From the NCBI GenBank assembly GCA_037439425.1, contig JBBIWA010000003.1:1-64000 (forward strand): a DNA stretch of 64,000 bases, written 5' to 3'. The notes beneath the pieces were generated by a model that was given only the letters and a program-made list of their open reading frames with translations, ran no database searches and was not told where the DNA came from. The stretch is from JBBIWA01 sp037439425 (GTDB taxonomy: Bacteria > Acidobacteriota > Blastocatellia > RBC074). The position numbers and the translations under genes are program-made. This document shows, in pieces, positions 45,306 through 55,001 of the stretch. Positions within the stretch are counted from its first letter, which is position 1. Each line of letters starts with the position of its first letter.

Positions 45306-47470
45306 AACAGGTTCTCCAAAACCTCCGCACCGGCGTGCTCAAAGTTGATGAAGTGCCAGAAACGATCGTCAAAGACGGCGCCATTCTGGTGCGCAATGTC
45401 GCCTCCTTGATCAGCGCCGGAACGGAGAAGATGGCAGTCGAGCTGGGGCAAAAGTCGCTGGCCGGAAAGATCAGGGAGCGTCCCGATCTGGTGCGCCAGG
45501 CGATCAACAAAGTCAGGCGCGAAGGACTGCTCAGCACCTGGCGCGCGGTCAAAGCGCGATTGGAGACGCCGCTGGCGCTGGGTTACAGTTGTGCCGGTAT
45601 AGTCAAAGAGGTCGGCCGCGGCGCAGAAGAATTTCGCGTCGGCGAGCGAGTAGCCTGCGCGGGAATGAACTATGCTTCGCATGCGGAAACGGTCTGCGTT
45701 CCGCTTAATCTTGCGGTCAAAATCCCTGAAGGAGTTAGCTTCGATGAGGCTGCCTTTGTGACGCTTGGCGCGATCGCCCTGCAGGGCGCGCGCACAGCAG
45801 AGGTGAAGCTGGGCGAGGCTGTCGCCGTCATTGGATTGGGGCTGCTAGGACAATTGACCGTTCAGATCCTCAAAGCTGCTGGCTGCCGCGTGATCGGTGT
45901 TGATCTTGATCCGGCGAAAGTCGAACTAGCGCGCATGCACGGAGCCGATCTCGCCGTCTTGCGCCGCGACGACGTCGAAGCGGCGGTCGCTCAATTCACC
46001 GAAGGCTACGGAGCTGATGCAGTAGTGATCACGGCAGCGGCTGATTCCAACGATCCGACTGAGCTGGCGGGAAAGATCGCGCGCGACCGCGCCATTATCT
46101 CGATGGTCGGTGCAGTCAAGATGGAGGTGCCGCGCAAGCTCTATTACGAGAAAGAGCTGCAACTGCGGCTGTCACGCTCCTACGGGCCGGGCCGCTACGA
46201 TCTGCTGTACGAAGAAGAGGGGATTGATTATCCCATCGGCTATGTGCGCTGGACTGAGCGGCGTAACATGCAGGAGTTCCTGCGCTTGGTGGCAACGGGT
46301 GCGGTGCGGCTCGATAAGTTGATCACACATCGCTTCGAGATCGGTCAGGCGGAACGAGCTTACGACATCATCACGGGCAAAGATCAACAACCTTACCTTG
46401 GGATTCTGCTCACCTACCCGGAAGCGCAAACTGCTGGCCGAGAGACTACGGTAGTCAGGCTCAGCCAGCGCGCGAAGTCGCCCGCCACAGAAGCTGTCAA
46501 TCTAGGAGTGATCGGCGCAGGGAACTTCGCCCGAAGCGTGTTGTTGCCGCGGCTAGCCAAAATGCCTGGCGTCAATCTGATCGGGATTGCAACCGCCACC
46601 GGGCGCAACGCCAAAGCGGTCGGTGAGCAGTATAAGTTCGGATTCTGCACAACGGATTACCGCGAGCTACTGAGGTGCGATCAGATCAATACGGTGCTGA
46701 TTGCCACACGGCACGATACGCATGCGGCGATAGCCAGCGAAGCTTTGCGCGCCGGCAAGACCGTCTATGTCGAAAAACCGCTCGCGATCAGCTGGTCAGA
46801 ATTGCAAGAGGTCCTCACTGCCATGGCGCAAACCGGCGGGCGCCTGATGGTAGGCTTCAATCGTCGCTTCTCGCCGCTTTCAGCAGAACTCAAGCGCGCA
46901 TTTGCCGATTGCCTGAGCAGCGGCAAGCCGCTGGCCATCACCTATCGCATCAACGCCGGTGAGATTTCTAAAGAGAGCTGGATTCAAGGTGAAGAAGGCG
47001 GCGGTCGCATCGTTGGCGAAGTCTGCCACTTTGTCGATTATCTGCAATTTCTGACTGAGGCTGATCCGATTGAAGTCTTCGCTTACTCAATCGCGGGCGC
47101 TACCGATACGCTCAGCATCATTGTCAAATTGAGCGACGGCTCTGTAGGCAATATCAACTATCTGGCCACAGGCGATCGCGCTTTCCCGAAGGAGCGCATA
47201 GAAGTTTACAGCGGGGGCCGCGTCGCGGTGCTGGACGATTTTCGCGCACTTGAAATCTGGCGCGATGGGCGACGCAAGGCTATCAAACGAATGGCGCAGG
47301 ACAAAGGCTTTGATCGAGAACTGGCGGCTTTCATGGAAGCGGCGCGGACAGGCGGCGAGATGCCGATTCCGTGGCGCAGCTTGGTGCTGAGTGCGCTCGC
47401 TACGCTGCGCATTCTGGATGCGCTGGGCAGCGGGAAAGTGGAGGCTGTGAATTTGAGAATAGAGACTTGA
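45302..47470 (+). CDS. Bi-domain oxidoreductase: zinc-type alcohol dehydrogenase fused to Gfo/Idh/MocA
   Basis: A 722-residue fusion. Residues 1-380 form a medium-chain dehydrogenase-like domain with a nucleotide-binding VAVIGLGLLGQLTVQILKA. Residues 400-722 form a Gfo/Idh/MocA domain with VNLGVIGAGNFARSVLLP and the catalytic-type motif VYVEKPLAISW. Such fusions occur in capsule and exopolysaccharide clusters beside heparinase-like genes and may act together on a sugar (for example oxidation or epimerisation), but their substrate is not known. It starts in ATGA overlap with the CapK-like gene, and its stop overlaps a TTG start of the heparinase-like gene. Confidence 0.88.
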   Translation: MKQVLQNLRTGVLKVDEVPETIVKDGAILVRNVASLISAGTEKMAVELGQKSLAGKIRERPDLVRQAINKVRREGLLSTWRAVKARLETPLALGYSCAGIVKEVGRGAEEFRVGERVACAGMNYASHAETVCVPLNLAVKIPEGVSFDEAAFVTLGAIALQGARTAEVKLGEAVAVIGLGLLGQLTVQILKAAGCRVIGVDLDPAKVELARMHGADLAVLRRDDVEAAVAQFTEGYGADAVVITAAADSNDPTELAGKIARDRAIISMVGAVKMEVPRKLYYEKELQLRLSRSYGPGRYDLLYEEEGIDYPIGYVRWTERRNMQEFLRLVATGAVRLDKLITHRFEIGQAERAYDIITGKDQQPYLGILLTYPEAQTAGRETTVVRLSQRAKSPATEAVNLGVIGAGNFARSVLLPRLAKMPGVNLIGIATATGRNAKAVGEQYKFGFCTTDYRELLRCDQINTVLIATRHDTHAAIASEALRAGKTVYVEKPLAISWSELQEVLTAMAQTGGRLMVGFNRRFSPLSAELKRAFADCLSSGKPLAITYRINAGEISKESWIQGEEGGGRIVGEVCHFVDYLQFLTEADPIEVFAYSIAGATDTLSIIVKLSDGSVGNINYLATGDRAFPKERIEVYSGGRVAVLDDFRALEIWRDGRRKAIKRMAQDKGFDRELAAFMEAARTGGEMPIPWRSLVLSALATLRILDALGSGKVEAVNLRIET

Positions 47471-49242
47471 CGCTGCTCTTACGTTCGCTCCCCTATCTGC
47501 GCTGGGAGCAATTGGCATATCGGGCGCTGCGACTGCTGCGGTATCGGCTTTACCGCGCAGTGCCGCGCTTGGCCGCGCGCTGGATAGACCCTACTGAAGA
47601 TGCGCCTGAGCCTGCTTCAGGCGCAGTTGAAACGATCCGCTCGATCTTTGAATCTTCGTTTCCACATCTCAATCGCCCACTCAGAGAAATTGATGAGCGC
47701 ATAGCAGAGTTGCTGGCTGGCCGATTCACCTTTCTCAACCGCACGATAGAACTCAAGCAGGTTGATTGGAATCGCCGTTACGAGAACCACTTGTGGAACT
47801 ATCAGCTCCACTACTTCAGCTTCAGCTTGTGGTGCGCTCTGGCTTTCCGCTTTCGCGGGGATGAGCGCGCGATGCAGCGCTGTCAAGAGCTAATCGAGAG
47901 TTGGATTGGCGGCGCGCGCGCCGGACGTAGCGACGGCTGGGAGGCTTATCCTATTTCGCTGCGTGTGGTCAATTGGATCTACGCCTATGCGCTGGTGGCT
48001 GGCCGTTACCGCGATCGTCGTTTTCTTGATAAGTGGCGTGGGAGCATTTATCGGCAGTTGGATTTTTTGAGCCGCCACCTTGAGTATCATCTGCTGGCCA
48101 ATCACCTGATCAAGAACGCGAAAGCCCTGGTGATTGGCGGTCTATTTTTTGCCGATGATCAGCGCGGCGCGCGGTGGCTGGAAAAAGGAGAGCAGTTGCT
48201 GTGGCGCGAGTTGGACGAGCAGGTGCTCGATGATGGCGGGCATTACGAACGCGCGCCGATGTATCACGCGATTGTGCTGGCTGATTTTCTCGAATGCTTC
48301 GCGCTGCTACGGGCTTTCGGAAAGGCGGGCGAAGCAGACCGGCGGCGTGTTGAAAAGAGACTGCGTGCGATGACTCATTTCCTGGCAGCGATGAGCTACC
48401 TGGATGGCACGTTGGCGCTCTTCAATGATTCGGCCAATGCCGAAGAAGCGCGACCATTGCCGATCATTGCAGCAGCGGAGCGGATCTGCGGTGGCGATTT
48501 GCGGGCTTATCCGAAGAGTTTTCCGCAGACGGGCTACTACCTGTGGAATTCGCGGGATGGCACAGAACGGATCATCGTAGATGCCGGGCCGCCGGCAGTT
48601 GACTACAATCCGGCGCATGCTCATTGCGATCTGTTGAGCTATGAACTCTGGCTTGGGGGAAAACCGTTGATTGTTGATTCCGGCGTGCACGGTTACGGCG
48701 GAGATAGTTTTCGTGAATATGCTCGTTCGACACGAGCGCATAACACGGTGAGTTTCGACGGGCGCGAGCAATCGGAGGTGTGGGGCACTTTTCGGCTCGC
48801 TCGCCGCGCCAAACTGCTCGGCGCTGAGGCGAGTGGATCAGAGGAGAGCTGGTATTTCAGAGGCTCTTATCATCCTTACTACGACACAGGTCTTATCCAC
48901 GAACGGCGCATCCGCCGCGAAGCAAATGGAGATTGGTCTATTGAGGACACAGTGCATGGCAGCAAGGCCGAGCGAGCTGACAGCTTCATTCATCTGCACC
49001 CTGAAGTTCAGACTCAGAGGGTGAGCGAGGAGAGTCTCACCATCAGATGCCAGTCAGGAGCGCTGACTGTTTTGATCGAGCCGGTCGGAGCTGAAAGCGT
49101 AGCGCTCATCACGGGCGCTGACGAGCCTGTGCAAGGGTGGTATTTCCCGGACTTCGGAATGGCCCGGCCAGGGCCGGCGATTTGCTTCACCTATCGAGTC
49201 AAAATGGGCGAGGCGTTTGGTTACAGGATCAGGACCTGTTGA
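47467..49242 (+). CDS. Heparinase II/III-family protein, copy 2
   Basis: About 591 residues. The N-terminal toroid contains NRRYENHLWNYQLHYFSFSL, WEAYPISLRVVNWIYAY and LEYHLLANHLIKNAKAL. The C-terminal part has AHAHCDLLSYELWLGGKPLI, STRAHNTVSFDGREQSEVWG and RRIRREANGDWSIEDTV, the family's beta-sandwich. The proposed start is TTG at 47467, which overlaps the TGA of the oxidoreductase (TTGA) and gives MTLLLRSLPYLRW; the open frame upstream of it has no family-like sequence. It is about 160 residues shorter than the copy at 36056. The two copies are only distantly alike, and both are linked to polysaccharide genes. Confidence 0.86.
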   Translation: MTLLLRSLPYLRWEQLAYRALRLLRYRLYRAVPRLAARWIDPTEDAPEPASGAVETIRSIFESSFPHLNRPLREIDERIAELLAGRFTFLNRTIELKQVDWNRRYENHLWNYQLHYFSFSLWCALAFRFRGDERAMQRCQELIESWIGGARAGRSDGWEAYPISLRVVNWIYAYALVAGRYRDRRFLDKWRGSIYRQLDFLSRHLEYHLLANHLIKNAKALVIGGLFFADDQRGARWLEKGEQLLWRELDEQVLDDGGHYERAPMYHAIVLADFLECFALLRAFGKAGEADRRRVEKRLRAMTHFLAAMSYLDGTLALFNDSANAEEARPLPIIAAAERICGGDLRAYPKSFPQTGYYLWNSRDGTERIIVDAGPPAVDYNPAHAHCDLLSYELWLGGKPLIVDSGVHGYGGDSFREYARSTRAHNTVSFDGREQSEVWGTFRLARRAKLLGAEASGSEESWYFRGSYHPYYDTGLIHERRIRREANGDWSIEDTVHGSKAERADSFIHLHPEVQTQRVSEESLTIRCQSGALTVLIEPVGAESVALITGADEPVQGWYFPDFGMARPGPAICFTYRVKMGEAFGYRIRTC

Positions 49243-49302
49243 GCCTCAAACCTCGGAGATGACTTCGGGGGCTGACCAAGAAGAAGTCAGCAAGTCTGAT
49301 CG

Positions 49303-50586
49303 ATGCGCATTACTTTTCTCTGCCAATATTTCCCGCCTGAAATGGGCGCGCCAGCAGCGCGGACTTACGAGCACACACGGCATTGGACCAGCCTCGGTCA
49401 TGAGGTGACGGTCATCACGGGACTGCCGAATCATCCGACGGGAGTGATCCGGCCGGAATATCGCGGCCACCTGGTGAAGCGCGAGCACTTCGAGGGGATT
49501 GACCTGTTGCGTACCTGGGTTTACGGCGCGCCGAACAAAGGCTTCACCAAGCGCGTGCTCAACTTCTTCTCCTTCTTCTTCTCTGCGCTTCTCTTCGGCT
49601 CACTGCTGACCAGACGCCCCGACGTAGTGGTTGGGACATCGCCGCAATTCTTCTGCGCCGTGGCAGCTTATCTGCTCAGTTGCCTCAAGCGCGCGCCGTT
49701 CGTCTTCGAAGTCCGTGACATCTGGCCGCAATCAGCGGTGGAATTGGGCGCGATAAGCCATCCTTGGCTCATTCGTGCGCTCGAAGCCATAGAGCTTTTC
49801 CTCTATCGTCGAGCCGCCTTGATTGTTCCAGTAGCCGAGTCCACGCGCTCTTATCTGATCAGTAAGGGGATTGCGCCGGAGAAGATCAAAGTCATTCCCA
49901 ACGGAATTGACGCGCGCTACCTCGCCTCGACGAGCGTCACGCCAGAGAGGCTGCGTGAAGAATTAGGGTTGAAGGGCAAGTTCGTCGTCTCCTACATCGG
50001 GACTCACGGCATGTCGCACGCCCTGGAGACGGTCTTGCGTGCCGCCGAGATGCTGCGCACAGAGAAAGAGATTCATTTCCTCTTGGTCGGTGAAGGTGCT
50101 GAGAAGGAGAAGCTCGAACAACTTGCGACCGCGCTGCGGTTGGAGAATGTCACTTTTCTCAAAGAGCAGCCGCGGGAAGAGATACCGGCCTTTTATCGAG
50201 CCAGCGATGTAGGGCTGGTGCCGCTGCGCCGCCTGCCGATCTTCAAGAAGGTGCTGCCCTCGAAGATGTTCGAACTGATGGGCGCAGGTTGCCCGGTGAT
50301 TTGCAGCGTTGAGGGTGAGGCCGCGGCGCTGATTCAGCGTGCCGAATCTGGATTATGCATTCAACCGGAGAGCGCGGCTGAGCTGGTAGCAGCGGTCCGG
50401 CGCTTGCACGCTGACCCGCAACTGAGGCGCCAATTGGGTGCCAACGGCGAGCAGTTCGTCAAGACGCATTATCTGCGTGCAAGGCTGGCAGAAGAGTATC
50501 TCAAAGCGCTCGCTGTGGTGGTCAGTAAAGCCTCGACTGCGACTTGCAGCTCATTACTTGAAGAAAGGGTCAAGCAAGCTGACTGA
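49303..50586 (+). CDS. WbuB/WcaI-like GT4 glycosyltransferase
   Basis: A 427-residue GT-B protein. The N-terminus (MRITFLCQYFPPEMGAPAAR, then GHEVTVITGLPNHPTG) matches the WbuB-like family, which transfers sugars such as N-acetyl-fucosamine in O-antigen synthesis. A hydrophobic patch (VLNFFSFFFSALLFGSLL) suggests membrane association, as in relatives. The donor-binding part contains FVVSYIGTHGMSHALETVL and MFELMGAGCPVICSV. It lies 60 bp after the heparinase gene. The sugar cannot be deduced here. Confidence 0.88.
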   Translation: MRITFLCQYFPPEMGAPAARTYEHTRHWTSLGHEVTVITGLPNHPTGVIRPEYRGHLVKREHFEGIDLLRTWVYGAPNKGFTKRVLNFFSFFFSALLFGSLLTRRPDVVVGTSPQFFCAVAAYLLSCLKRAPFVFEVRDIWPQSAVELGAISHPWLIRALEAIELFLYRRAALIVPVAESTRSYLISKGIAPEKIKVIPNGIDARYLASTSVTPERLREELGLKGKFVVSYIGTHGMSHALETVLRAAEMLRTEKEIHFLLVGEGAEKEKLEQLATALRLENVTFLKEQPREEIPAFYRASDVGLVPLRRLPIFKKVLPSKMFELMGAGCPVICSVEGEAAALIQRAESGLCIQPESAAELVAAVRRLHADPQLRRQLGANGEQFVKTHYLRARLAEEYLKALAVVVSKASTATCSSLLEERVKQAD

Positions 50587-50671
50587 GGAGAGCCTGGAGG
50601 GAGGAGCTTCCCCATTTTGTGCGCTAAATCGAATTTAGTATCGTCACCCCAGTCGCTGAGGATCATTGTTT

Positions 50672-52246
50672 ATGCTCTCGTATCTAGGTCTGTTTACAAT
50701 GTCGCTGGTCTTGACGCTGGTGATCACGCCCCTGGTGCGGCGCAAGGCGATTGAATGGGGCGTGATTGATCTCCCAGATGGGAAGCGCCGCATTCATCAG
50801 CAGCCCACGCCACGTCTGGGTGGGATAGCCATCTACATCGCTTTCGTGATCACCTCGCTCTCCATTCCATTGCTAGGCAATATGGTGAGCGATACTTTTC
50901 TTGGGAACCTGCCGAAGATTATCGCTTTACTGATTCCAGCCACTCTGGTCTTTCTGTTTGGCGTCTACGATGACTTTCGCGCTACGAGTGTGACGGTAAA
51001 GATCATCGCACAAACGATCATCTCAACCATCGTCTATGCCCTGGGTTTTCGCATTCATCAGGTCTCGCTGCCCTTTGGCGAGACCTGGCAGTTAATTCCT
51101 CTGCTGAGCTTCCCGCTCACTGCGTTATGGATTGTTGGAATCACTAATGCCTTTAATCTGATTGACGGGATTGACGGGCTGGCTGCTGGAGCTTCAGCTT
51201 TTGCTCTGCTTTCGATCTTTTTCTTCTCGATAGTTCAGGGCACCTATGAGATCGCTCCGCTCGCCATCGCCCTGGTGGGAGCAGTGATCGGATTTTTGCG
51301 TTACAACTTTAATCCGGCGACCATCTTTCTAGGGGATTCGGGCAGTCTGTTTCTCGGATTTATGGCGGCTGTGCTCTCACTGGCGGGGACTCAGAAAGGC
51401 TCAACGATTATCGCGATTGCGATCCCGCTCGTCTCGTTTGGTTTGCCTGTGGTTGAGGCGGGGCTTTCACTGGTCCGGCGCTTTCTGGGTGGCGACCCAC
51501 TGTTGCAGGGAGACCGGGGGCATATTCACCACATGTTATTGCGGCGGGGACTGAGTCAACGTCAGGTGGTGATTCTGCTTTATGGTGTGTGCGCGCTCTT
51601 CTCCTTCTTCGGATTGCTGCTGATGAATCCACAGCGCCATCTGGCAGCGCTAGCGCTTTTCATTCTGGGCGTCGGCATCATCTTTGGGGTGCAGCACCTG
51701 GGCTATGCCGAATTCAGCGAGCTGGGCAGTCAGATCAAGCAAGAAGTAGCGCGGCGGCGGCGCGCGCTGGCTGTCAATGTGCGTGTGCGGCGCACGAGCG
51801 CGGATCTAAGTGGGGCGAAGACCGCCGATCAATTCTTCGCCGTGCTTTCGGATCTGCTGTCAACTAACGAGTTCGATTGCGCAGTGCTCGAAATCAAGCG
51901 CAGCGCCCCACCCTTTGATTTTCACTCGGAACAGCCCGCTCATCTCTTCCCATCACACGGGCGGAGCCGAGTGATCTGGACCTGGGAGCGCGGCGATACA
52001 CCTTTGGAAGAGGTCCTCTCTTCAGATCGGTTCTGGACACTGCGAGTGCCCTTAACTACCGAAGACGGTCAAGCGCTCGGTGCCATCACCTTCTATCGGT
52101 GCCTACTCGATGGCGAGCTGGCGATTGACCTCAAAAACCTTTGCGGCCCATTCCAGCGCGAATTGAGCGCTACGCTTGCCCGGCTTCTCCAGCAGCAAGA
52201 AGAGAGCCGGCAATCCAGCGTCTTAAGTCTAGGCTCCGGGAGCTAG
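50672..52246 (+). CDS. WecA-like polyprenyl-phosphate sugar-1-phosphate transferase with a long C-terminal extension
   Basis: About 524 residues. The first 350 form a MraY/WecA-type membrane enzyme with about 10-11 helices and the motifs IHQQPTPRLGG, NAFNLIDGIDGLAAG, FLGDSGSLFLGF and RGHIHHMLLRRG. It should start the repeat unit by moving a HexNAc-1-phosphate onto undecaprenyl phosphate. The last 170 residues are an extra cytoplasmic-looking region, with basic segment RRRRALAVNVRVRR and an alpha/beta domain of no recognised family. The ATG at 50672 has GAGG about 10 bases upstream. It is the last gene of the cluster. Confidence 0.9.
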   Translation: MLSYLGLFTMSLVLTLVITPLVRRKAIEWGVIDLPDGKRRIHQQPTPRLGGIAIYIAFVITSLSIPLLGNMVSDTFLGNLPKIIALLIPATLVFLFGVYDDFRATSVTVKIIAQTIISTIVYALGFRIHQVSLPFGETWQLIPLLSFPLTALWIVGITNAFNLIDGIDGLAAGASAFALLSIFFFSIVQGTYEIAPLAIALVGAVIGFLRYNFNPATIFLGDSGSLFLGFMAAVLSLAGTQKGSTIIAIAIPLVSFGLPVVEAGLSLVRRFLGGDPLLQGDRGHIHHMLLRRGLSQRQVVILLYGVCALFSFFGLLLMNPQRHLAALALFILGVGIIFGVQHLGYAEFSELGSQIKQEVARRRRALAVNVRVRRTSADLSGAKTADQFFAVLSDLLSTNEFDCAVLEIKRSAPPFDFHSEQPAHLFPSHGRSRVIWTWERGDTPLEEVLSSDRFWTLRVPLTTEDGQALGAITFYRCLLDGELAIDLKNLCGPFQRELSATLARLLQQQEESRQSSVLSLGSGS

Positions 52247-52297
52247 ACCAGTTTGCAACGGGGATGCAGTCTAAGCATCCAGCTCCAGACCTCAGAT

Positions 52298-52705
52298 CTA
52301 CCTTGCCAGTGGGATGAAGCTCTCATTGTCCTGATGTCTGCGCTCCCAGACGAGGAAATCGTAATAGCGGCAACGCGCCGTCTCAGGATAGTGGCGACAG
52401 ACTTCAGGACGATCTTCGTAGACTGTGCAGCGACGCTCGGTGGGGTGCAAAAACTGGCAAACGCTTTTGTAGACGGTGTCCTTGCGGTGGCGCAGAACGC
52501 GGCCATAACCTTCGATCATCTTGGTGAAACGTTGCTCGGCCTGCTCGAAGCTGAGGCCGAAGCGTTTGGCCAGGCGCTTGATGTCGCGGCGAGTGATGAT
52601 GATGTATTCATATGAGCAACAGTAAGCCGGGCACTTCGAGCAGTCGTAAAGCAGCCCTGATCTCTTCATCCCGTTGTTCAGGATTGGCAGCTCCCTTCTA
52701 GCCAT
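52298..52705 (-). CDS. YkgJ-family cysteine-cluster protein
   Basis: A 135-residue protein with the zinc/iron-chelating cysteine pattern: YDCSKCPAYCCSYEY near residues 20-34, then CQFLHPTERRCTVYEDRPEVC and CRYY. The family is widespread and binds a metal centre, with no clear activity for most members. It converges with the WecA-like gene, 51 bp away. A second in-frame ATG at 52669 (MKRSGLLYDC) would start just before the cysteines. No signal peptide. Confidence 0.85.
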   Translation of the reverse strand: MARRELPILNNGMKRSGLLYDCSKCPAYCCSYEYIIITRRDIKRLAKRFGLSFEQAEQRFTKMIEGYGRVLRHRKDTVYKSVCQFLHPTERRCTVYEDRPEVCRHYPETARCRYYDFLVWERRHQDNESFIPLAR

Positions 52706-52856
52706 AAGTATGGAGTGATCGAATAATGTCGGTGGTGTTGCTCTCTCGAATACACATGCTTACCACTGTCCTGACCTGCTTGCAATAATCAGACTGCATC
52801 GGTGAGAGAGAGCTGTCGCCATCGGATTCTTCAATCTCGCATCTGGTTCTCTTTAC

Positions 52857-54593
52857 TCACCTCTTCCAGAACAATTCATCAGCATTCCATAACGAGCGGG
52901 GGGGCAGGAAGCTCGAACGATAGTTACCGAGACTGGTCTTGGCAGCGGAAACGAAATGGCGCACCACCAGCGGGATCATCGGCAGCTGTTCGGCGAAGAG
53001 CTGCTGGACCTGGTCGAACTTCTCCCGCCGTTTGGCTGCGTCGCGCTCGACATCCTGCTCATCCATCAACTGATCCATCTTCGTTTCCCACTCGGCCATG
53101 GGTCTCTGCTGGTTCATAAACCAGTAGCGAAGCTGGCCACCGGTCTTGAGCGCTCCCATAAAGGCCGAAGGATCAAAATCGCTCGGCGAGTAGCCGTGAA
53201 TGGCAGCTTCGTAGTTGAGCGATTGGCGGATGAAGGCGTTGAAGGCTTTGTCCTCAAGCGGTGAGATATTGACCTTGATGCCGAGTCTGGCCAGGTCTTG
53301 CTGAATAATCGTCGCCATCTGCTTTCTCACTGCTACACTCTCGGCCACAATCAAGGTGAACTCAACCGGGCGCCCCTGCCTATCGCTCAGTTGCGTCATC
53401 TCTCCACTTTCGCGCCACTGGAAGCCTGCCTCTTGCAACCACTGCTTCGCACGCTCCGGGTTATAATCCAGGGGCGGCAGGTCTGCCTTCACCCAGCGTT
53501 TATTGCTGGGTGAAATCACTCCACTGAGCGGCGTGCCCAGGCCGCGCAGCACGTTCCGGATGATGCTTTGCCGGTCAATCGCGTGAGCCACTGCGCGCCG
53601 GAAACGCACGTCGGTAAACCAGGCTCGTTTTACTGGATCCACGAGCGGCTTTCCTTGTGCGTCCTTGCCATCGCTCAGATTGAACCAGAGAAAATCGGTT
53701 TGCAACCAGGGGCCCAGATCGCGCACCGTGGCGGTTCCTGCTTGGCTGTTCAAAGTCGCGTAATCAGCCGGGCGGATATTGTCAAGCACGTCCAATTCAC
53801 CTTGCTGGAATTTGAGCAGCGCGGTGTTCGGATTATCTATCGCTTCAATCACGATTTCGTCCAGATAGGGCAGTTGATTGCCTGCTGCATCTTTCTTCCA
53901 GTAGTGCGGATTGCGCGCCAGGATGGTTCGTTGTCCCGGCACGTACTGCTTGAGGCTAAATGGGCCGGAGACAGCAAAGTCAGCAACTGGAGCTGTCGTG
54001 GTCCACATCTTTTCGTATTCGCCCCGCTCGTAAGCCGCTTCTAGTTTGTGGCGGGGCAACACGCCGAGATTGTAGAGATTGTTCTCAGGCGCGGCTAAAG
54101 GGCGGCTCATTTCGAGCCGGATTGTGCGCTCATCTATCTTAGTGACCTTCATGGGCTGGCCCCCAACGAGCATGGCATCGCGAAAGATCGAATGCAATCT
54201 TTCATCGTACATGACCTTGAAGGTGAAGAGCACATCGTCGGCTGTGAGCGGCGTGCCGTCGGAGAATTTCAATCCTTCACGCAGTTTCACCGTCATAGTG
54301 CGCCCATCATCGCTGACTGTCCAGGACTCAGCCAGCCCTGGCACCACCTGTTGCTTGTCATGATCGAATTCCGCTAGCCGTGAGCACATCAGAAAGAAGG
54401 CAACATTGGCTGTGACCACATCTCTGGCCAACAGATAGTTGAAGGTGCTAGGCGTGCTGCGTTCTGCAACCACGAGTCTTCCCCCATGCGTGCCAGTCTC
54501 GCGTCCCTGCCTCTGGTCGCTCGGCTGCCGACAAGCCGTGAAAGCGAGAAGAAAAATAAGTAGCGCGACGAGTGCTCTTTGTAGTTTTACCAT
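52857..54593 (-). CDS. Oligopeptide ABC transporter substrate-binding lipoprotein (family 5)
   Basis: About 578 residues. An N-terminal lipoprotein signal (LVALLIFLLAFTACRQ) places the lipid-modified cysteine near residue 21. The body follows the DppA/OppA family: PSTFNYLLARDVVTANVAFF, AESWTVSDDGRTMTVKLREG, FTDVRFRRAVAHAIDRQSI and a final MIPLVVRHFVSAAK. It binds peptides or similar solutes in the periplasm. A GGAGGC site precedes the ATG at 54593, which also puts the signal peptide at the very start. The two permease genes diverge from it across about 500 bp. No ATPase genes are in the window. Confidence 0.9.
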   Translation of the reverse strand: MVKLQRALVALLIFLLAFTACRQPSDQRQGRETGTHGGRLVVAERSTPSTFNYLLARDVVTANVAFFLMCSRLAEFDHDKQQVVPGLAESWTVSDDGRTMTVKLREGLKFSDGTPLTADDVLFTFKVMYDERLHSIFRDAMLVGGQPMKVTKIDERTIRLEMSRPLAAPENNLYNLGVLPRHKLEAAYERGEYEKMWTTTAPVADFAVSGPFSLKQYVPGQRTILARNPHYWKKDAAGNQLPYLDEIVIEAIDNPNTALLKFQQGELDVLDNIRPADYATLNSQAGTATVRDLGPWLQTDFLWFNLSDGKDAQGKPLVDPVKRAWFTDVRFRRAVAHAIDRQSIIRNVLRGLGTPLSGVISPSNKRWVKADLPPLDYNPERAKQWLQEAGFQWRESGEMTQLSDRQGRPVEFTLIVAESVAVRKQMATIIQQDLARLGIKVNISPLEDKAFNAFIRQSLNYEAAIHGYSPSDFDPSAFMGALKTGGQLRYWFMNQQRPMAEWETKMDQLMDEQDVERDAAKRREKFDQVQQLFAEQLPMIPLVVRHFVSAAKTSLGNYRSSFLPPRSLWNADELFWKR

Positions 54594-55001
54594 GGTGCCT
54601 CCATCAGCTAGGGTTGTAGTCGAAATTAAGGAAATGAAGAGTGAGGTTGGTTCCTGGGGCGAGCGCATTAAAACATGATCGCTGCTTTTAAGTAAAGCGG
54701 CTGAGCAATTGGCCAGCACCTGCTATAATCGCGCCGCGCTGTGATAGGGCAGCGAACAAGCGGGAGCCCTATCATAACATCAACCAGAAAGATTTGTGAC
54801 GCTCTGGGTGTGCACGCTTGAGGAGTTACTCATATCTTCAAAAGACGCTCAGAACAACGAAAAATGAACCACCAAGCTGACAAAGAACATAAAAATTATC
54901 TTCCCCTCTTTGTGATGTCGCGTGCCCTTCGGGGCTCATTTTCCGCAGGGGTCTTTCATGTCGTCACGGACGACGCCACGAAAGCTATGAAAACCTGGAT
55001 A
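54594..55001. other. Divergent intergenic region with a perfect inverted repeat
   Basis: About 400 bp between the binding protein and the permeases. A 9-bp perfect inverted repeat tgatagggc / gccctatca (54742-54750 and 54766-54774, 15-base spacer) lies near an extended -10-like tgctataat (54721-54729) on the plus strand. It may be an operator or a hairpin. A 57-codon frame at 54864-55037 has no protein-like features. Confidence 0.4.
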
